Shown here piece after piece: positions 10,841 to 21,731 of a stretch of DNA of 64,000 nucleotides. A program made the position numbers and the translations under genes. The notes below the pieces were generated by a model that worked only from the letters and a program-made list of their open reading frames with translations, had not been told where the DNA came from and made no database searches. The stretch spans positions 8,218,388 to 8,282,387 of the forward strand of contig JARUPZ010000008.1 of NCBI GenBank assembly GCA_031213475.1, written 5' to 3'. Within the stretch, counting starts at the first letter, position 1; each line of letters begins with the position of its first letter. The DNA is from Nereocystis luetkeana (lineage: Eukaryota > Sar > Phaeophyceae > Laminariales > Laminariaceae).

Positions 10841-11345
10841 ATCAGGAGCCGCAGCGGCATATATATGCACACGACACCCTCGACAATGAATCGGCGACAC
10901 AATAATACATTTCTTCGACAAAAGACGAGCGAAAGATGAATCGGTAAACGTTGCTGCCCAAAATAGGCAGCAGGAAGGTGTATCTATCGACAGACAGGCT
11001 GTTGTCGCCGACAAATACATTCGAAAAAATTGGCCGTAATATTGTGAAAACATTACGTACTGAGCAGTAGGGATAAAAGACAGATCGATTACCCAGCCCA
11101 CGGTAACTCATTCAACATTTCCCCCCCCCTCTAAACGGCGGGATGTTTGGCGTCGGTACCGTATACGGCCGTACTCTGACCGATCCGCTTCGTCCAAATG
11201 CCTGGGAACCAGGGAGACATGTTTATGGGGACGCACGCCCAAGCGTTTCTGCAAAAGAAACGTTCGAAGTGATCGTCCGACGACGCCAAATGTGAAGGCA
11301 TTACCTACTGATCCAAAAACCGATCGGTTGCCCAGCCCAGGGTAG
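10841..11345. repeat. Two diverged direct repeats (LGNRSVF units)
   Basis: Units of about 240 bp end in CGATTACCCAGCCCACGGTA (about 11105) and CGGTTGCCCAGCCCAGGGTA (about 11347). On the - strand both begin with a frame reading GLGNRSVF, followed by aligned VGNAFTFGVVGRSLRTFL and VRNVFTILRPIFSNVFV. The partial agreement in a protein frame hints at an ancient duplicated coding fragment, but the frames are short and no domain is recognisable. Confidence 0.5.
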
Positions 11346-11346
11346 C

Positions 11347-11696
11347 CGGTCGCCGCGGTGGTTCCAGTGGTTAACATCGAATTCTACTTGTGTTTGAGTC
11401 CTGGGTTCGAGCCCCAGGTGGGTCGGACATTTGACTTTATTTGCAAAAATAAAAATAAAAAGGATTCAAATGTTGAGAGCGCCTTGCAGCGTGGGTAGGC
11501 ACAATTCGATGCGAGTCGACGAGGGAAGAAAAGGCTGAAATATTCTCGCGATAAAAATGAAGGCACGTGCCGTAGCGGGAAGGGGGTAGAAGAGCCTGCT
11601 ATGTGACCCCGGATCTGAGTTACGAGTGGGAAGGAGAGAGAGAAGAAGATGTGCGAAGATAATAAATGGGATGAGCAAAAAAAAAAAAAAAAAAAA
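11347..11696 (+). mobile_element. tRNA-derived SINE, full-length
   Basis: The head carries an A box TGGTTCCAGTGG (11359-11370) and a B box GGTTCGAGCCC (11404-11414). The B-box segment folds as a T-arm (CTGGG stem, TTCGAGC loop, CCCAG). A body of about 260 bp follows, and a 20-base A tail ends it (11677-11696). Internal pol III promoter plus A tail define a SINE. Truncated relatives: 13605-13985, 14521-14720 (-), 38330-38490, 40444-40572 (-), 43479-43663 (-), and old copies at 3560-3800 and 29583-29670. Mobilisation by a LINE is assumed; no shared 3' end with the local LINE is obvious. Confidence 0.85.
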
Positions 11697-12520
11697 TGGG
11701 TATCCATTATAACAATATGTTGTCGTGACGACATACTGATGTAACTACTGCCGGCTGTCAATCAAACACAATACCTATCCAACACTACGAGTAGTGCTTC
11801 ATATCGTACCGCATGCTCCGAAATATCGGAGATCGTACAGGAAATCGAATCGGAAAATACGAAAATACAGTGTCCCGATTTTCGATAAGCATCCGACAAC
11901 AGACAAACAGTACCGACAACCATGTTCCGATAACCGTCAAGACGCCTCAGGTTAAAAGAGGAAACAAGCGATATAGCTGGGAACCATCACACAGCATACA
12001 TCACGCGCACTACAGACGACACGGCACAGCAGTATCAAGCCCCGACAGCACGGCAGGGCGCAGAGCCCGCTGGGCTAAAATACATTTAGTTATTACACAT
12101 AAAAGGTAATCGGTACTGATAGTTTGTATTGCTACCATCAGCATATAATACAATAGTACTGCTGCTGATGGTGATGTTAGAGTTAGGTTACCTTGTCGCG
12201 GTGAGAGCCAGAGCCAAGCAGGCCCATGGAAACCCCAAACTGTAGAAGTGTTACCCTTTTTTCACCGTATTGCCATTGCAAAAAAATACCACAGCAGCCC
12301 TCAAAGGCTGGGCAGCCACGGTACAACGACAACACGTTTTGCGCTTTCTCCTCAGCGACGGCCACGCACGGTGCTTCTGCGCGTGTGTGTGTGCGTACCT
12401 GGCATATGTATTGCACTGTCTACAAAAAAAGTTGTTATCGCGGAATCCCTTGACGACAAAAAAAACTGGAAACACCTCTAACCCCTTTATTTACCATGGA
12501 GATACTCCCGTTATTTCCCT
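11697..12520. other. Intergenic, no supported gene
   Basis: Short frames only. An A-rich stretch at 11760-12110 has a 98-codon frame without recognisable features. Confidence 0.35.
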
Positions 12521-12522
12521 TG

Positions 12523-12616
12523 AACCCTTTTAGGACCGCAGTCCCGTTTGGGGAGCAAACTACTTGGAATTTGAGTTATTAGCCCCGCAAACGGAACTGC
12601 AGTTCTAAAAGGGTGA
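12523..12616. mobile_element. Family B (piggyBac-like) MITE
   Basis: Left end AACCCTTTTAGGACCGCAG, right end ACTGCAGTTCTAAAAGGGTG. Inverted arms of about 35 bp surround a short spacer. The TTAA target is mutated on both sides (TTGAA and GTGAA), suggesting an older copy. Confidence 0.75.
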
Positions 12617-12633
12617 AGGATGCTTCGCAATTC

Positions 12634-13328
12634 TGCCCTAGCTCCGACTTTCCCATGTATCCATAATTTGGCGGGGCAGATACGAGCTTCTTGGTGCACT
12701 CCCGTGAGTGTGCCAAAGCGGCAGCACTTCCCCTGTCCTCCTTCGAGGCGGACCTCGTCGCTCAAGTTTGAACATGTGGTTCCAGGCGCTTGAATTTTCG
12801 AGTTCTCGTACGGTAGCCAAGTATTCGTTTTTCTGCTCCAGAACGAAAAGGAAGAACGCAGAAGCTACTTACAATAATATGCTGTGCGCGTACACAACTC
12901 GGCTCGCGTGCTTTCGATTGCGGCGGCAGTAGAAACATGCAAATAACTCGGTTTTCTGTCAAAGACCACACGGGCAACACGCTGGTCTTGCTGTATTGTA
13001 AAACTACTTACGCTGTGTTCTTGGAAAGAGCCGCGAGAAAAGCGACGGTGCATATCTTCTACGCTGCCATGTACGAGTACATACGGAAGCTCTCCCTGCG
13101 TTCCTCCTACTCGTTCTGCAGCAGGAAAAAAAAAACTAGGCTACAGACCAACAAGAAACCGCATTATCAAGGACCGGGAACCACACGTTCATACTTCATT
13201 TACGAGGTCCGCCTCGAAAGAAGGCACGGAAAATGCTGTCGCTTTGGCACACTCACGGGAGTGTACCAAGGAGATAACATCTGCCTTGCCAAATCACGGA
13301 TACATGGGAAAAAACGGAGCTAGGGCAG
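12634..13328. mobile_element. Foldback element with arms of about 125 bp
   Basis: Left arm 12634-12762 and right arm 13203-13328 are imperfect reverse complements. Shared blocks include GCCCTAGCTCCG, CATGTATCC, GTGCACTCCCGTGAGTGTGCC and TCGAGGCGGACCTCG. The interior of about 440 bp has a continuous frame (12937-13323, +), but it runs through the right arm and lacks a known domain. Confidence 0.7.
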
Positions 13329-13329
13329 A

Positions 13330-13604
13330 GTTACGAGATGTTCCACACGAAAAAAACGGGGGTGGAGGTACTTCCAGTTTTTTTCTGTGAAGATATTTAG
13401 TTACGCTCTGTGGGCGAGTACCACAGGTAGGTGCTGTGTGTGCCGGTGTGTCATCCTAGGATGCTACACCCGTAGGAACCACGAACGTATAGCCTCAAGA
13501 AGAAAGGTGCAATTCCAGTTTTTCTCCTGATATTATTATTAATAATAACAGTTCGTTTTTTCGTTGTGCTGTCTGCTGTTACTGCTGTGGACCTGCATGG
13601 TCGC
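13330..13604. other. Spacer, nothing recognised
   Basis: Mixed composition with T runs and one ATTATTATTAATAATAAC stretch; no frame or repeat assignment. Confidence 0.4.
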
Positions 13605-13985
13605 CCCTGCTGTGGTCTAATGGTTATTAGCCTCGAAACTTACTAAAATAAGAAGACCGAAGGTCACTATTGTTAATAATACGAGTAAACGGTATCGACA
13701 CCTGCAATGGGGGTGCTTTACTCTGCATTTTTGACATAAAATCGACTGCAGAGAGCGCCCGGCACGTGCGGCTTATACAAAAAATCGGCCGCGGGTCGAC
13801 GAGGGGAGGAAGTAGAAGAAAGCGCTGAATTCTTCTCGCGAAAAAAATGAAGGCATCTACAGTACCATTGGGAGGGGGGAGAAGAGGCTGATATGTAATC
13901 GACCCCCGCGTCTGAGTTTCGACCATAATATTAATAGGCAGCGAGAAGGACAAGAAGGGCGAAGGTTGTACACAAAATAGGAGCA
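13605..13985 (+). mobile_element. SINE, diverged second full-length-like copy
   Basis: An A box TGGTCTAATGG (13613-13623) begins a tRNA-like head. The expected B box is interrupted or lost after GACCGAAGGTC. The body shares AGAGCGCC, GTCGACGAGGG, CTTCTCGCGA, ATGAAGGCA and CTGAGTTTCGA with the 11347-11696 copy. A TATTAATA word (about 13933) sits inside the body where the other copies have none. Confidence 0.6.
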
Positions 13986-14244
13986 AAATAACAATACCTG
14001 GTATCACCGCCGGAAAAATTGGGCGTAGTGGCAGTCATGGTACAACAGCAGCCATATCTCAAGGTCTTTTTTTTTTTTTGACAGCTATATACGCACGAAA
14101 GGTGCTTCTGCCGTGTGTATGCGCGTGTGCGCGTATGTTGTTCGTGCCATCTCGAACACAAGCTGGACGATTACAGTCCACACTTCCTCTGGATTTCGAG
14201 GGCACCCACCCATCCGCGCAGTACAGCGTAGAGCAGCAGCGGTG

Positions 14245-14290
14245 ACAACAACAGCAGCAGCAGTGCAGCAGCAGCAGCAGCAGCAGCGGT
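14245..14290. repeat. CAG/CAA trinucleotide run
   Basis: Two blocks of CAG/ACAACAGCAG repeats; these drive the Gln-rich frames on both strands. Confidence 0.7.
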
Positions 14291-14520
14291 ATGACGCCAG
14301 CGAACCTCACATGAGATTATACTTCGAAGTATACATACAAGCACTATTAATAGGAGCTCCTCTACGTTCCCCCTTAACTTGCGTCACCTCCGGGAGTTCG
14401 AAGCCAACCAACCATACTCCGAAGGGGAGCCTCAACCTTGCAATACTACAGCGTGTGTACAAGATAGCAGCAGTAGTACGCACGTACCAGGAAATAGTAT
14501 CGAGCTCGTCACGTGGACCT

Positions 14521-14720
14521 ATTTTTTTATTATTATTTTTTTGCTCATCCCATTTATTATCTTCGCACATCTTCTTCTCTCTCTCCTTCCAACTCGTAAC
14601 TCAGATCCGGGGTCACATAGCAGGCTCTTCTTCCCTTTTCCCGCTACGGTACGTGCCTTCATTTTTATCGCGAGAAGACTTCAGCCTTTTCTTCCCTCGT
14701 CGACTCGCATCGACCTATAC
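14521..14720 (-). mobile_element. SINE fragment, 5'-truncated
   Basis: The T-rich tract (14522-14542) is the A tail seen from the other strand. It is followed by CTCATCCCATTTATTATC, ACTCGTAACTCAGATCCGGG and CTACGGTACGTGCCTTC, ending near GTCGACTCGC. The tRNA head is missing. Confidence 0.75.
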
Positions 14721-14844
14721 ACCACGCGGGCTGTTGAAGTTTTACACAAGATGATTCCCACCAGGTATTCCATATTCCATACTCGTACCTGGTACCTTTT
14801 TTTTACTTTACATGTTAATATTAATGGTGTGCGTTGTACACATC

Positions 14845-15050
14845 AAACCGTTCTTTATATACGTCGACATCCAACACAACCAGTTTCCGTGCTCTACGTA
14901 CCCATCGACATCCAGCACAACCAGTGTCCGTACTCCACGTACCCATCGACACCTAGCACAACCAGTGTCCGTACTCTACGCGTAGAACACGGACATTGGT
15001 TGTGCTGGATGTCGACGGGTAGAAAGAACGGTTTATTAATAGTAGTGCTG
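14845..15050. repeat. LINE-terminus block in three direct copies plus one inverted
   Basis: The phrase CGACATCCAGCACAACCAGT occurs three times head-to-tail (about 14864, 14908 and 14950), each followed by CCGTGCTCTACG-like sequence, then once inverted (about 14983-15034) reading ACTGGTTGTGCTGGATGTCG-like and ending in AGAAAGAACGGTTTA. The sequence equals the end of the LINE fragments at 6565 and 43385. Confidence 0.65.
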
Positions 15051-16780
15051 TAATGTGAAGAACAACGCACGGAGAGATATGGTTACTACGGCAGACAACA
15101 CAAAAACAAGTAAAAAAATAACACGATACCACAACGTAGCGAGACAGAGTGAGGCAAACCGTAGAGAAACATATATTCGACTCTAATTCCAAGTAGTTTG
15201 TCGGGAGTGCGGTCCTTCCTAAAGGGGCAACCCATGCCATGTACACACGGCCACTATTAATATTAATAATCAGATATTCATATCACCCGAATAACACTGC
15301 AATAGAGTACAAATAGATAAAATAGTGGGCACCTACGAATGGCATCTCGTTCTCATGCAAGACGCTATTAATAGAACAGCGGTGCATCGGGTACCGGGTA
15401 CCTCGAAACAAAAAACGGCGCATGACCGAACACGTACATGCCGTCGGTTTCAACCTGGGGCTGATGACATCCGGTGTGACCAATTTTGGTTCCTGCGTGG
15501 CCTAGTTGAAACGGCCGAAAACAACGGTTATTCGTTGCTTCGTATCTACGTAAATATTTTTATTTCTAGAATAACGCCTCCTCGTCCGGTTTTTGGGTTT
15601 TCTATTCCCCCTTTTGCTGTTCTCGGTGCCCACGTGCCCACGTGCCAAGCTTAAATGTCACGAGACGGGAAGGACCCAAAACCTCAGCATGCTTCTTACG
15701 CGAGAGAAGCCGATTCGGGGCCCTTGCATATCTGCATGATAGGTACCAGTATCAAAACGAATGCGAACCAGGCAGCAGTCTAGAGTCTAGACTACCTGCT
15801 GCAGGCTGCAGGGGTCTGTGGGTGAACGGACCCCTGTGATATACAGACAGCAATAGTTCATGCATCCGACGCATACTGCTGTGTCGTTGATAAGCTTCGC
15901 AGCTACGCGTTTAAGTGTATGATACGAGCGAGTACTGCTGCTGTCTGCTGCTGCTGCTCTGTACGGCGGTAGTCATCGTTTTGCATGTCGTACGCATATC
16001 GTTTTTTGTATCGGAATCGGAATTTCTTTTGTTGGATCTGATCAGATACAAATCGGATTGTTTCTTTAAAATCAGTACAAATATTAGATATCGGGATTAT
16101 CGGATCAGGATCGACAATCGTTCCGATATGGACATACCTGGCATTATATTAATCTGTAATAGTCCCACGTACCACGTACTACATTACGTGGTACAGGAGT
16201 ATTTTGTTTTAAAAAACAACACACTGATTTCGCAGAGCAGAGACTCGTGTCGGTTTTGCTCACGCAAAAAGCAAGCAAAGCACCAGCAGCAAAGATACAC
16301 GTACACGCATACCAGGTACGTCGTGTGGTGTGCTCGTCGTTTCTTTCGCCCCATCGATATTTATGCAATACACTCAGTGATTGTGCTGGTCGATGTTATG
16401 CATAAAGCAGTACCAGTACATGTACCGAGATCACACAACGACAAGCTTCGTGGTCACAAACTCCGAGGCACAGAAAATACATCGAATGTCGCACGTACTG
16501 GGTACGAAAAGCAGAACATAAACGAAACAAAACAGGCCACAAAACAGACACAATTCAATTTGAATTGCGAACCCGGACCGTTCGCTGGCAGGACCAGGAC
16601 ACGACTGGCAGGACTTTTTTTTTTTGTAGAGCTACCCTGGAGCTACTGCTTTATGTATACCGGTAGTCTGTAGTGCTGTACGTACCTGGTACTTGTGTAC
16701 GACGATGCTTGGTACAGGATGAATACGTTCAAATAAAGCGGAGAGAAAAAAACACGCTATGAGCAGCAGGGGAGGCGGGG
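15051..16780. other. Intergenic, no supported gene
   Basis: The longest frame (15915-16673, +, 252 codons) is low in GC, has no domain and includes several TACCAGGTA or palindromic words. I treat it as chance. TATTAATA words at about 15252, 15258 and 15367. Confidence 0.35.
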
Positions 16781-16784
16781 ACCA

Positions 16785-17090
16785 GCAGCGCCGGAAACGG
16801 CCAAAGCTGGCCGAGCCAAGCCAACAAACCCAACCAAGGCCAACCGCGGCCGAGCCGAGGCAAGCCAAGCCAAGCTAATAATAATAATCCTGTAGGCAAT
16901 AAACAAAAAAAAGCCAAGCAGACCCAAGCCAACTCATCAAGTCAAGTGAAAGCAAAAAAGACAATCAAAGTCAGAGCACGGTAAGGCAAGGCAGCGCAAG
17001 GCACGGCTAGGCGAGCCAAGCAAGGCAAGGCAAGGCAAGGCAAGGCAAGGCGTAGGCAAGGCACAGCAAGGCAAGGCAAGAGTTTGCCCT
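16785..17090. repeat. GCCAAGC / CAAGG minisatellite
   Basis: Starts as GGCCGAGCCAAGCCAA-type units and becomes clean CAAGG pentamers (about 17030-17075). It produces repetitive Cys/Leu/Ala-rich frames on the - strand. Confidence 0.75.
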
Positions 17091-18880
17091 CGAACGTTTA
17101 GACGCTGACATACGCAGAATAGGCACCCGACTCGTACATGTCATACGTAGCAGGTAGGTGGGGCAGGGGCCAACTTTCATACCGAGCACCGATGCTCGAT
17201 CCATCGATTGCCAAAAGTTTGTAGTCGTAAAGAGGCAGCCACGCAACAGCAGCACACTGCTAAACAGGTTTCGCGTTTCAAGCAGACCAGGCGTGGCACA
17301 CCAGGCGACAAGGCTAAAGGGAGGAGGAGGAGTCCCCCTTTCCGTGCCAAAACCAATTGCCAGGTAGCAAAAGTTACCAGGTGCCAGCAAGAGCTGACAT
17401 AGGCAAGAGGATCGGAGGGGGAGACCACCGCGTGGGAGCGAGGCCGAAACAGGGCCCACACGGTTGGGACCGTTGCTGCGCGAGCGCGGAGACACACATA
17501 AATGCCGCTCGTATCGCGCTTACACACCTCTCTCCCACTCTCCTTTGTTATGGCTGTCTCCAAGCACGCTGCATCACCCCCCTCCCCCCTTTTCAACACC
17601 CTCATTAAACAACAGCACCAGCACCAGCAGCGCCAGCGGCACCAGCGGCACCAGCAGCACCAGCACGTGTGTGCATATACTGGTATCAAGTACATTTCAT
17701 ATTTTACGTTTGGAGCTCACCTCTGTCCGAAAACTTTTCCAAGTTATCGGTTTCGCCCATAGTTTCCGACATCTTGATCCAGAGACCAAAAGCCCCCCCC
17801 CCGCCAGCCAAGCCAACGCTCCTTCCCACCCGTGGCAGCACGGCCTCGGCCTTTGGACTGTGATGCGTAGCCTACGCCCGCTGCTGTGACCTCCAATACA
17901 ACAATAATAGTAGCGTCTGTCTCGATTTTCCTTGTGCCCTTGGGGTTCCTATTCTTTGTTTGCCTGTTTGGGGACGCATCCCCTCCTTGCCTCAGGGAAA
18001 ATTTCTTTGCCATAATAATCATGGAACCGTGTTCTAAAGATCCTTTGGAGTATATTTGTATATTCGTTTTTCAGCTTTTTTATAGTGGTGGGGTTTCAAG
18101 AACGTACGTGAGTTGCGTCTACTCTGTTTTACTCGTGCAGAAGCAGTCGCCGACACTGCACCAGGCGATTCCGAGCAACCTTACGGGCAGATCTTGTAGT
18201 CGCACGGCTCAGGCTGGATTCTCTCGCAGATTCGTGCTGGGAGTCTCCTGGAATCCATCGCATTCGACGACTCACTCTCACTCTTTCCAAACGGCAGGCT
18301 CACTTGTGTACCAGGTATATACACTGCTGCTGTGACTGGCGGCGTTCACGGTCTGGCTTTGGGATTGAAGGCAGGAAGAGAGGTGCATCGCTCATAGGGT
18401 GCAGTCGCCAACGCAGCAATTGCGGTATCCGGCGACGGGCGAGTACGCCGAGAGGACTTTGGTTGAGGTGAGACGATAGCCGAGGGCACAACAAGCGCCA
18501 GGACAGTTATTGCGCAATGGAAGAGCCGAGGCGAAACAAACATACAAAACGAAGGCTTTCCGTCATCATCATGAGCAGTACAGCACAAGCAGCAAAAGCA
18601 ACACTTTATTTGAGCAAAGTTGAAGGACTTTGTCTTGCCCCGAGCGAATACATGCCATTGCCTGCCACCGACGACGCACAGCTTACTGCAGGCTTATCGA
18701 CAACGAGTGTGCTACTTGCTGGAATCAGTGCGGAGGGAGCCCTGAGTTTCGCACTGCTGAGGGCGTGCATCAAGTCGTTGGTGGCCTTCCTTCCCTGTGG
18801 TTCCCTTTGACGCGTTTTTTGTTTGCTTCGTGGAGAGGAAGCGTTTCTTCTGCCGTGTCGAAAAATCTCACGACAACATT
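17091..18880. other. Intergenic, no supported gene
   Basis: CAG/CAC-type trinucleotides at 17606-17665. The frame at 18517-18810 (+) reads MSSTAQAAKATLYLSKVEG internally and is more protein-like than its neighbours, but has no splice context or family match. Confidence 0.3.
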
Positions 18881-18958
18881 CCACACTGTTCGTAAGTATA
18901 AGGGTAGTTTGTGTATTAATGTAAAGATAAAATATCCTTACATTTCCGGACAGAGTGG
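18881..18958. mobile_element. Family K MITE, second copy
   Basis: Left CCACACTGTTCGTAAGTATAAGG, compared with right-end CCTTACATTTCCGGACAGAGTGG. The right flank is TA; the left flank is TT, so the duplication is imperfect. Confidence 0.65.
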
Positions 18959-19339
18959 TAGGCAGCATGTGCAAAACGTATCAGACAGCTATTAATATTA
19001 TCACCAGTGCATTTTACATACCTCTATTAATAGCGGGCTCTGCGTAACGCCGTCCGCAACGCACAGCAGCAGGGATTGCGAGGTGGCTTTTGCGGGTACC
19101 TGTTACCAGGTAGGTACTGATTCTACAAACTGATGTAAGTTGTACGTAAGTCGTACCTCCATTACCTCCACCTGAATGCTAGGGCTGGGGGTACGGAACA
19201 GAACCTAAAATCTCTCCTGGCTGAGGGAGCTGGCCAGGATCTCGGAGAGTTGAGAGTTGAGAGTACATCGGCTTACAGCATGCCGAACTTTCCAGGGCTT
19301 TTCGCGGTCAGGTCAAACCTCACGGGTACCCGCGAAATC

Positions 19340-19475
19340 TTTGAGGTGTGTTGACCTGACCCGACCCGACCCGCGAAATTTTGAAAAAATTGGCCCGACT
19401 CGACCCGACCCGACCCGACCCGCGACATTTTGAAACCCCCCTGACCCGACCCGCGGGTCGGGTCATGACCCGCGA
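19340..19475. repeat. CGACC pentanucleotide minisatellite
   Basis: ACCCGACCCGACCCG arrays interleaved with GCGAAATTTTGAAAAAATTGG. The same pentamer forms short arrays at 33885-33925, 34745-34792 and (inverse) 46252-46312. Confidence 0.75.
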
Positions 19476-19479
19476 AGAG

Positions 19480-21417
19480 CCCTGGAACTTTCGTACTCCA
19501 AAAACGCCTGGAAAGGCAACGGAAACCCATCATTATACGTTCTGTTATGCGCTCTGCGCGTAGAGAGTACTCCTGTACGAGACCACCACCATAATATAGG
19601 CCAGAGGTGTACCCCGGATGGTTGAAACCCGGGTACCAGGCGGGTACAACCCGGTCGGACAAAACCCTTGACGGGTTCGGGTTTGACTTGGAACCTGCGG
19701 GTTTCTGGGTTGACCAAGAGTCGGGTACTAAGCGCGTTCGAGTCCGCGGGTACCTGTATGTTTGACATGCCTCCCGTTTATTAATAGTATGCCTCACAAT
19801 ATCTCTAGAGACCTTTCAAATCGACAGGGGAGGGGGTCCCTCTGTCTCTCTGACACTGACACCATCATCAGAGCTGAATAGTCGTGCCTTCGGTAAACTC
19901 GCTCCATGTGCAGGACTGGTCGGCACAAAGTGCGGGTCTTATTGGTCGAGGCTGGTATTTCGGCCGCCCGGAGTTTCTTTGTGAAAACGCCACCAGACTG
20001 CCCCTGCCGACCTCGAGCCTCCCAAAGGGTTGGGGTCAGTGTTAGGTCTGGGGTTAGGGTTAGGTCTGGGGTCGGGTTGGTCTGGGCCGACGTGCAAGGA
20101 TGAAATTGACCGCACGCGTCCTGCACAATGTTTTGTGTCGGCCTGCACATAGCGAAAGCCCCTTCTGTACGGTTTCCCCAGAGAGTTTCCGCTGTTTGTT
20201 TGTGATATGCGGGGCCTACTATGCCAAAGTGTGGAAGATGTGTTCGTAGAGTAAATCGAGAGTGGATAACGCCTTCGAAGTCGGCTGGGGAGAAAACTTT
20301 TGCTATTTGTGGAAACCCTTCTTACTTTTTTCCCACCACTATATACGTATAATGAGAAAACATGAAAAATGAAAATTCCGAGAAAATTGGATCATTAATT
20401 TTCCACGAAAGTTCTTCCCCGAAGTTTACCTGAAAATTCAACGATTTTTCCGAGAAATTATTTCTAAAACAGCCGGTACACAGAGCTGAACCTACGCTTC
20501 TTCGCAGAATGGGTTGCTCCGTCTCCCAAAAAAACGTAGACAGCCGGCATTGGTTGTGGACGAGGGCCACGCCCGACATGCGATGTGAAGTGCTATGTGC
20601 GCACGCAACATCTTGATAAGGACAGTGCCTAGCGGGCTCTCAGCCGCACCGAGCGGCAACCTGTCGCAATAGGTCGGTTGTCTGCGGCTAGAGGAGGACG
20701 CGCGCTTCACTATATGCGCTACCAGCTGCTCGTCGTCATGGAGGACGTGACGAGAGAGAAGGAAAAGCACGAAATGTCTGGGCGAAACACGGACCGGGAC
20801 AGACCATGTATGTGCGTGGCATGTGGCGACAGACACGAATGAGGAAGATAGCAGCAGTCGATAGGACGGTCGGTCCCTGCTGTAGCTAAGATAGTTCTGT
20901 CCGATGTTCGTTCCCGACAGGTTGCGGGCGTGTTGTGAGTGCGCGGGGGTGGGGAAGTGTTGCCGTGTGGGGAGTGGGAAGAGTGGGGAGTCGGGGGCAA
21001 CGAAAACAACTGTGGCTTGGAGCTTGCACGATCAAGGATCAACTTCAACCGGAGGGATCCCCTCGCAGGATTTACAACGCCCGTGTTCGAGCGATGGAAT
21101 GGTTCCGGTTTAATATTTTTATTCTTCGATATCCTTCGGGTTTACTACCGATGTATACTCGTAGGCATGCATTGATTTAGCCATGGCACCTGCCCGACAT
21201 GGAGACCTGGGAACGCCAACTACTGTGGCACACGTTCTGAAATGCTGTCTTCAGCTGCCTGGATGTGCTCAGTTCAGAGGCATAGGTGTGAGTGTCTGCT
21301 TCTTCGCGTGCAACCATACATGTTCTGCACGCCAATACTCCTACAGCATGGATGTGTCTCTCTGTATCTGTACACGCTGTATCATGATGTGCACCTGTGC
21401 AACCAAATATCACCTGA
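19480..21417. other. Intergenic, no supported gene
   Basis: Short phrase GGGTTAGGGTTAGGTCTGGGG at 20035-20075; overlapping frames without domains. An A/T-rich block at 20330-20460 is weakly like family L. Confidence 0.35.
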
Positions 21418-21546
21418 TATTACGGGGGGGCATAGTTAATACCAGGTAGGACCTATGGTATACATAAAAACCTACCAGGTATATATTTAACAATTTTTAC
21501 CATTAATAACAATGTTTGGTCCTATTAACTATGGTCCCCCGTAATA
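21418..21546. mobile_element. Family A MITE carrying two TA-CCAGG-TA insertions
   Basis: Complete copy (TATTACGGGGGGGCATAG ... CTATGGTCCCCCGTAATA). Compared with the copy at 5186-5291, CCAGG plus one TA is added after GTTAATA (about 21441-21449) and again after AAAACCTA (about 21472-21480). A further CATTAA-like addition follows TTTTTAC (about 21500). Confidence 0.85.
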
Positions 21547-21677
21547 GCATATACGTGTACCAGGTATCTGGTGTAAACATGCAACATGTCACATGAGCAC
21601 AAAAAACTACTCGTGCTGTAAAGCGAGCCGATTGCATGTATTTGCAACTTTATTGCCGTTTTTGACTACTCGGCGCT

Positions 21678-21678
21678 C

Positions 21679-21730
<52 letters not shown>

Positions 21731-21731
21731 G
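21678..21731. repeat. TTA trinucleotide microsatellite
   Basis: About 17 ATT/TTA units without interruption. Confidence 0.9.

Noticed and set aside
15915..16673. Plus-strand frame of 252 codons
   Set aside because: AT-rich, many Tyr/Cys/Ile codons from short repeats, contains TACCAGGTA words, and no domain or splice support.
20035..20075. Telomere-like TTAGGG units
   Set aside because: Only two TTAGGG-like units mixed with TTAGGTCTGGGG; far too short and irregular for a telomeric or interstitial telomere array.
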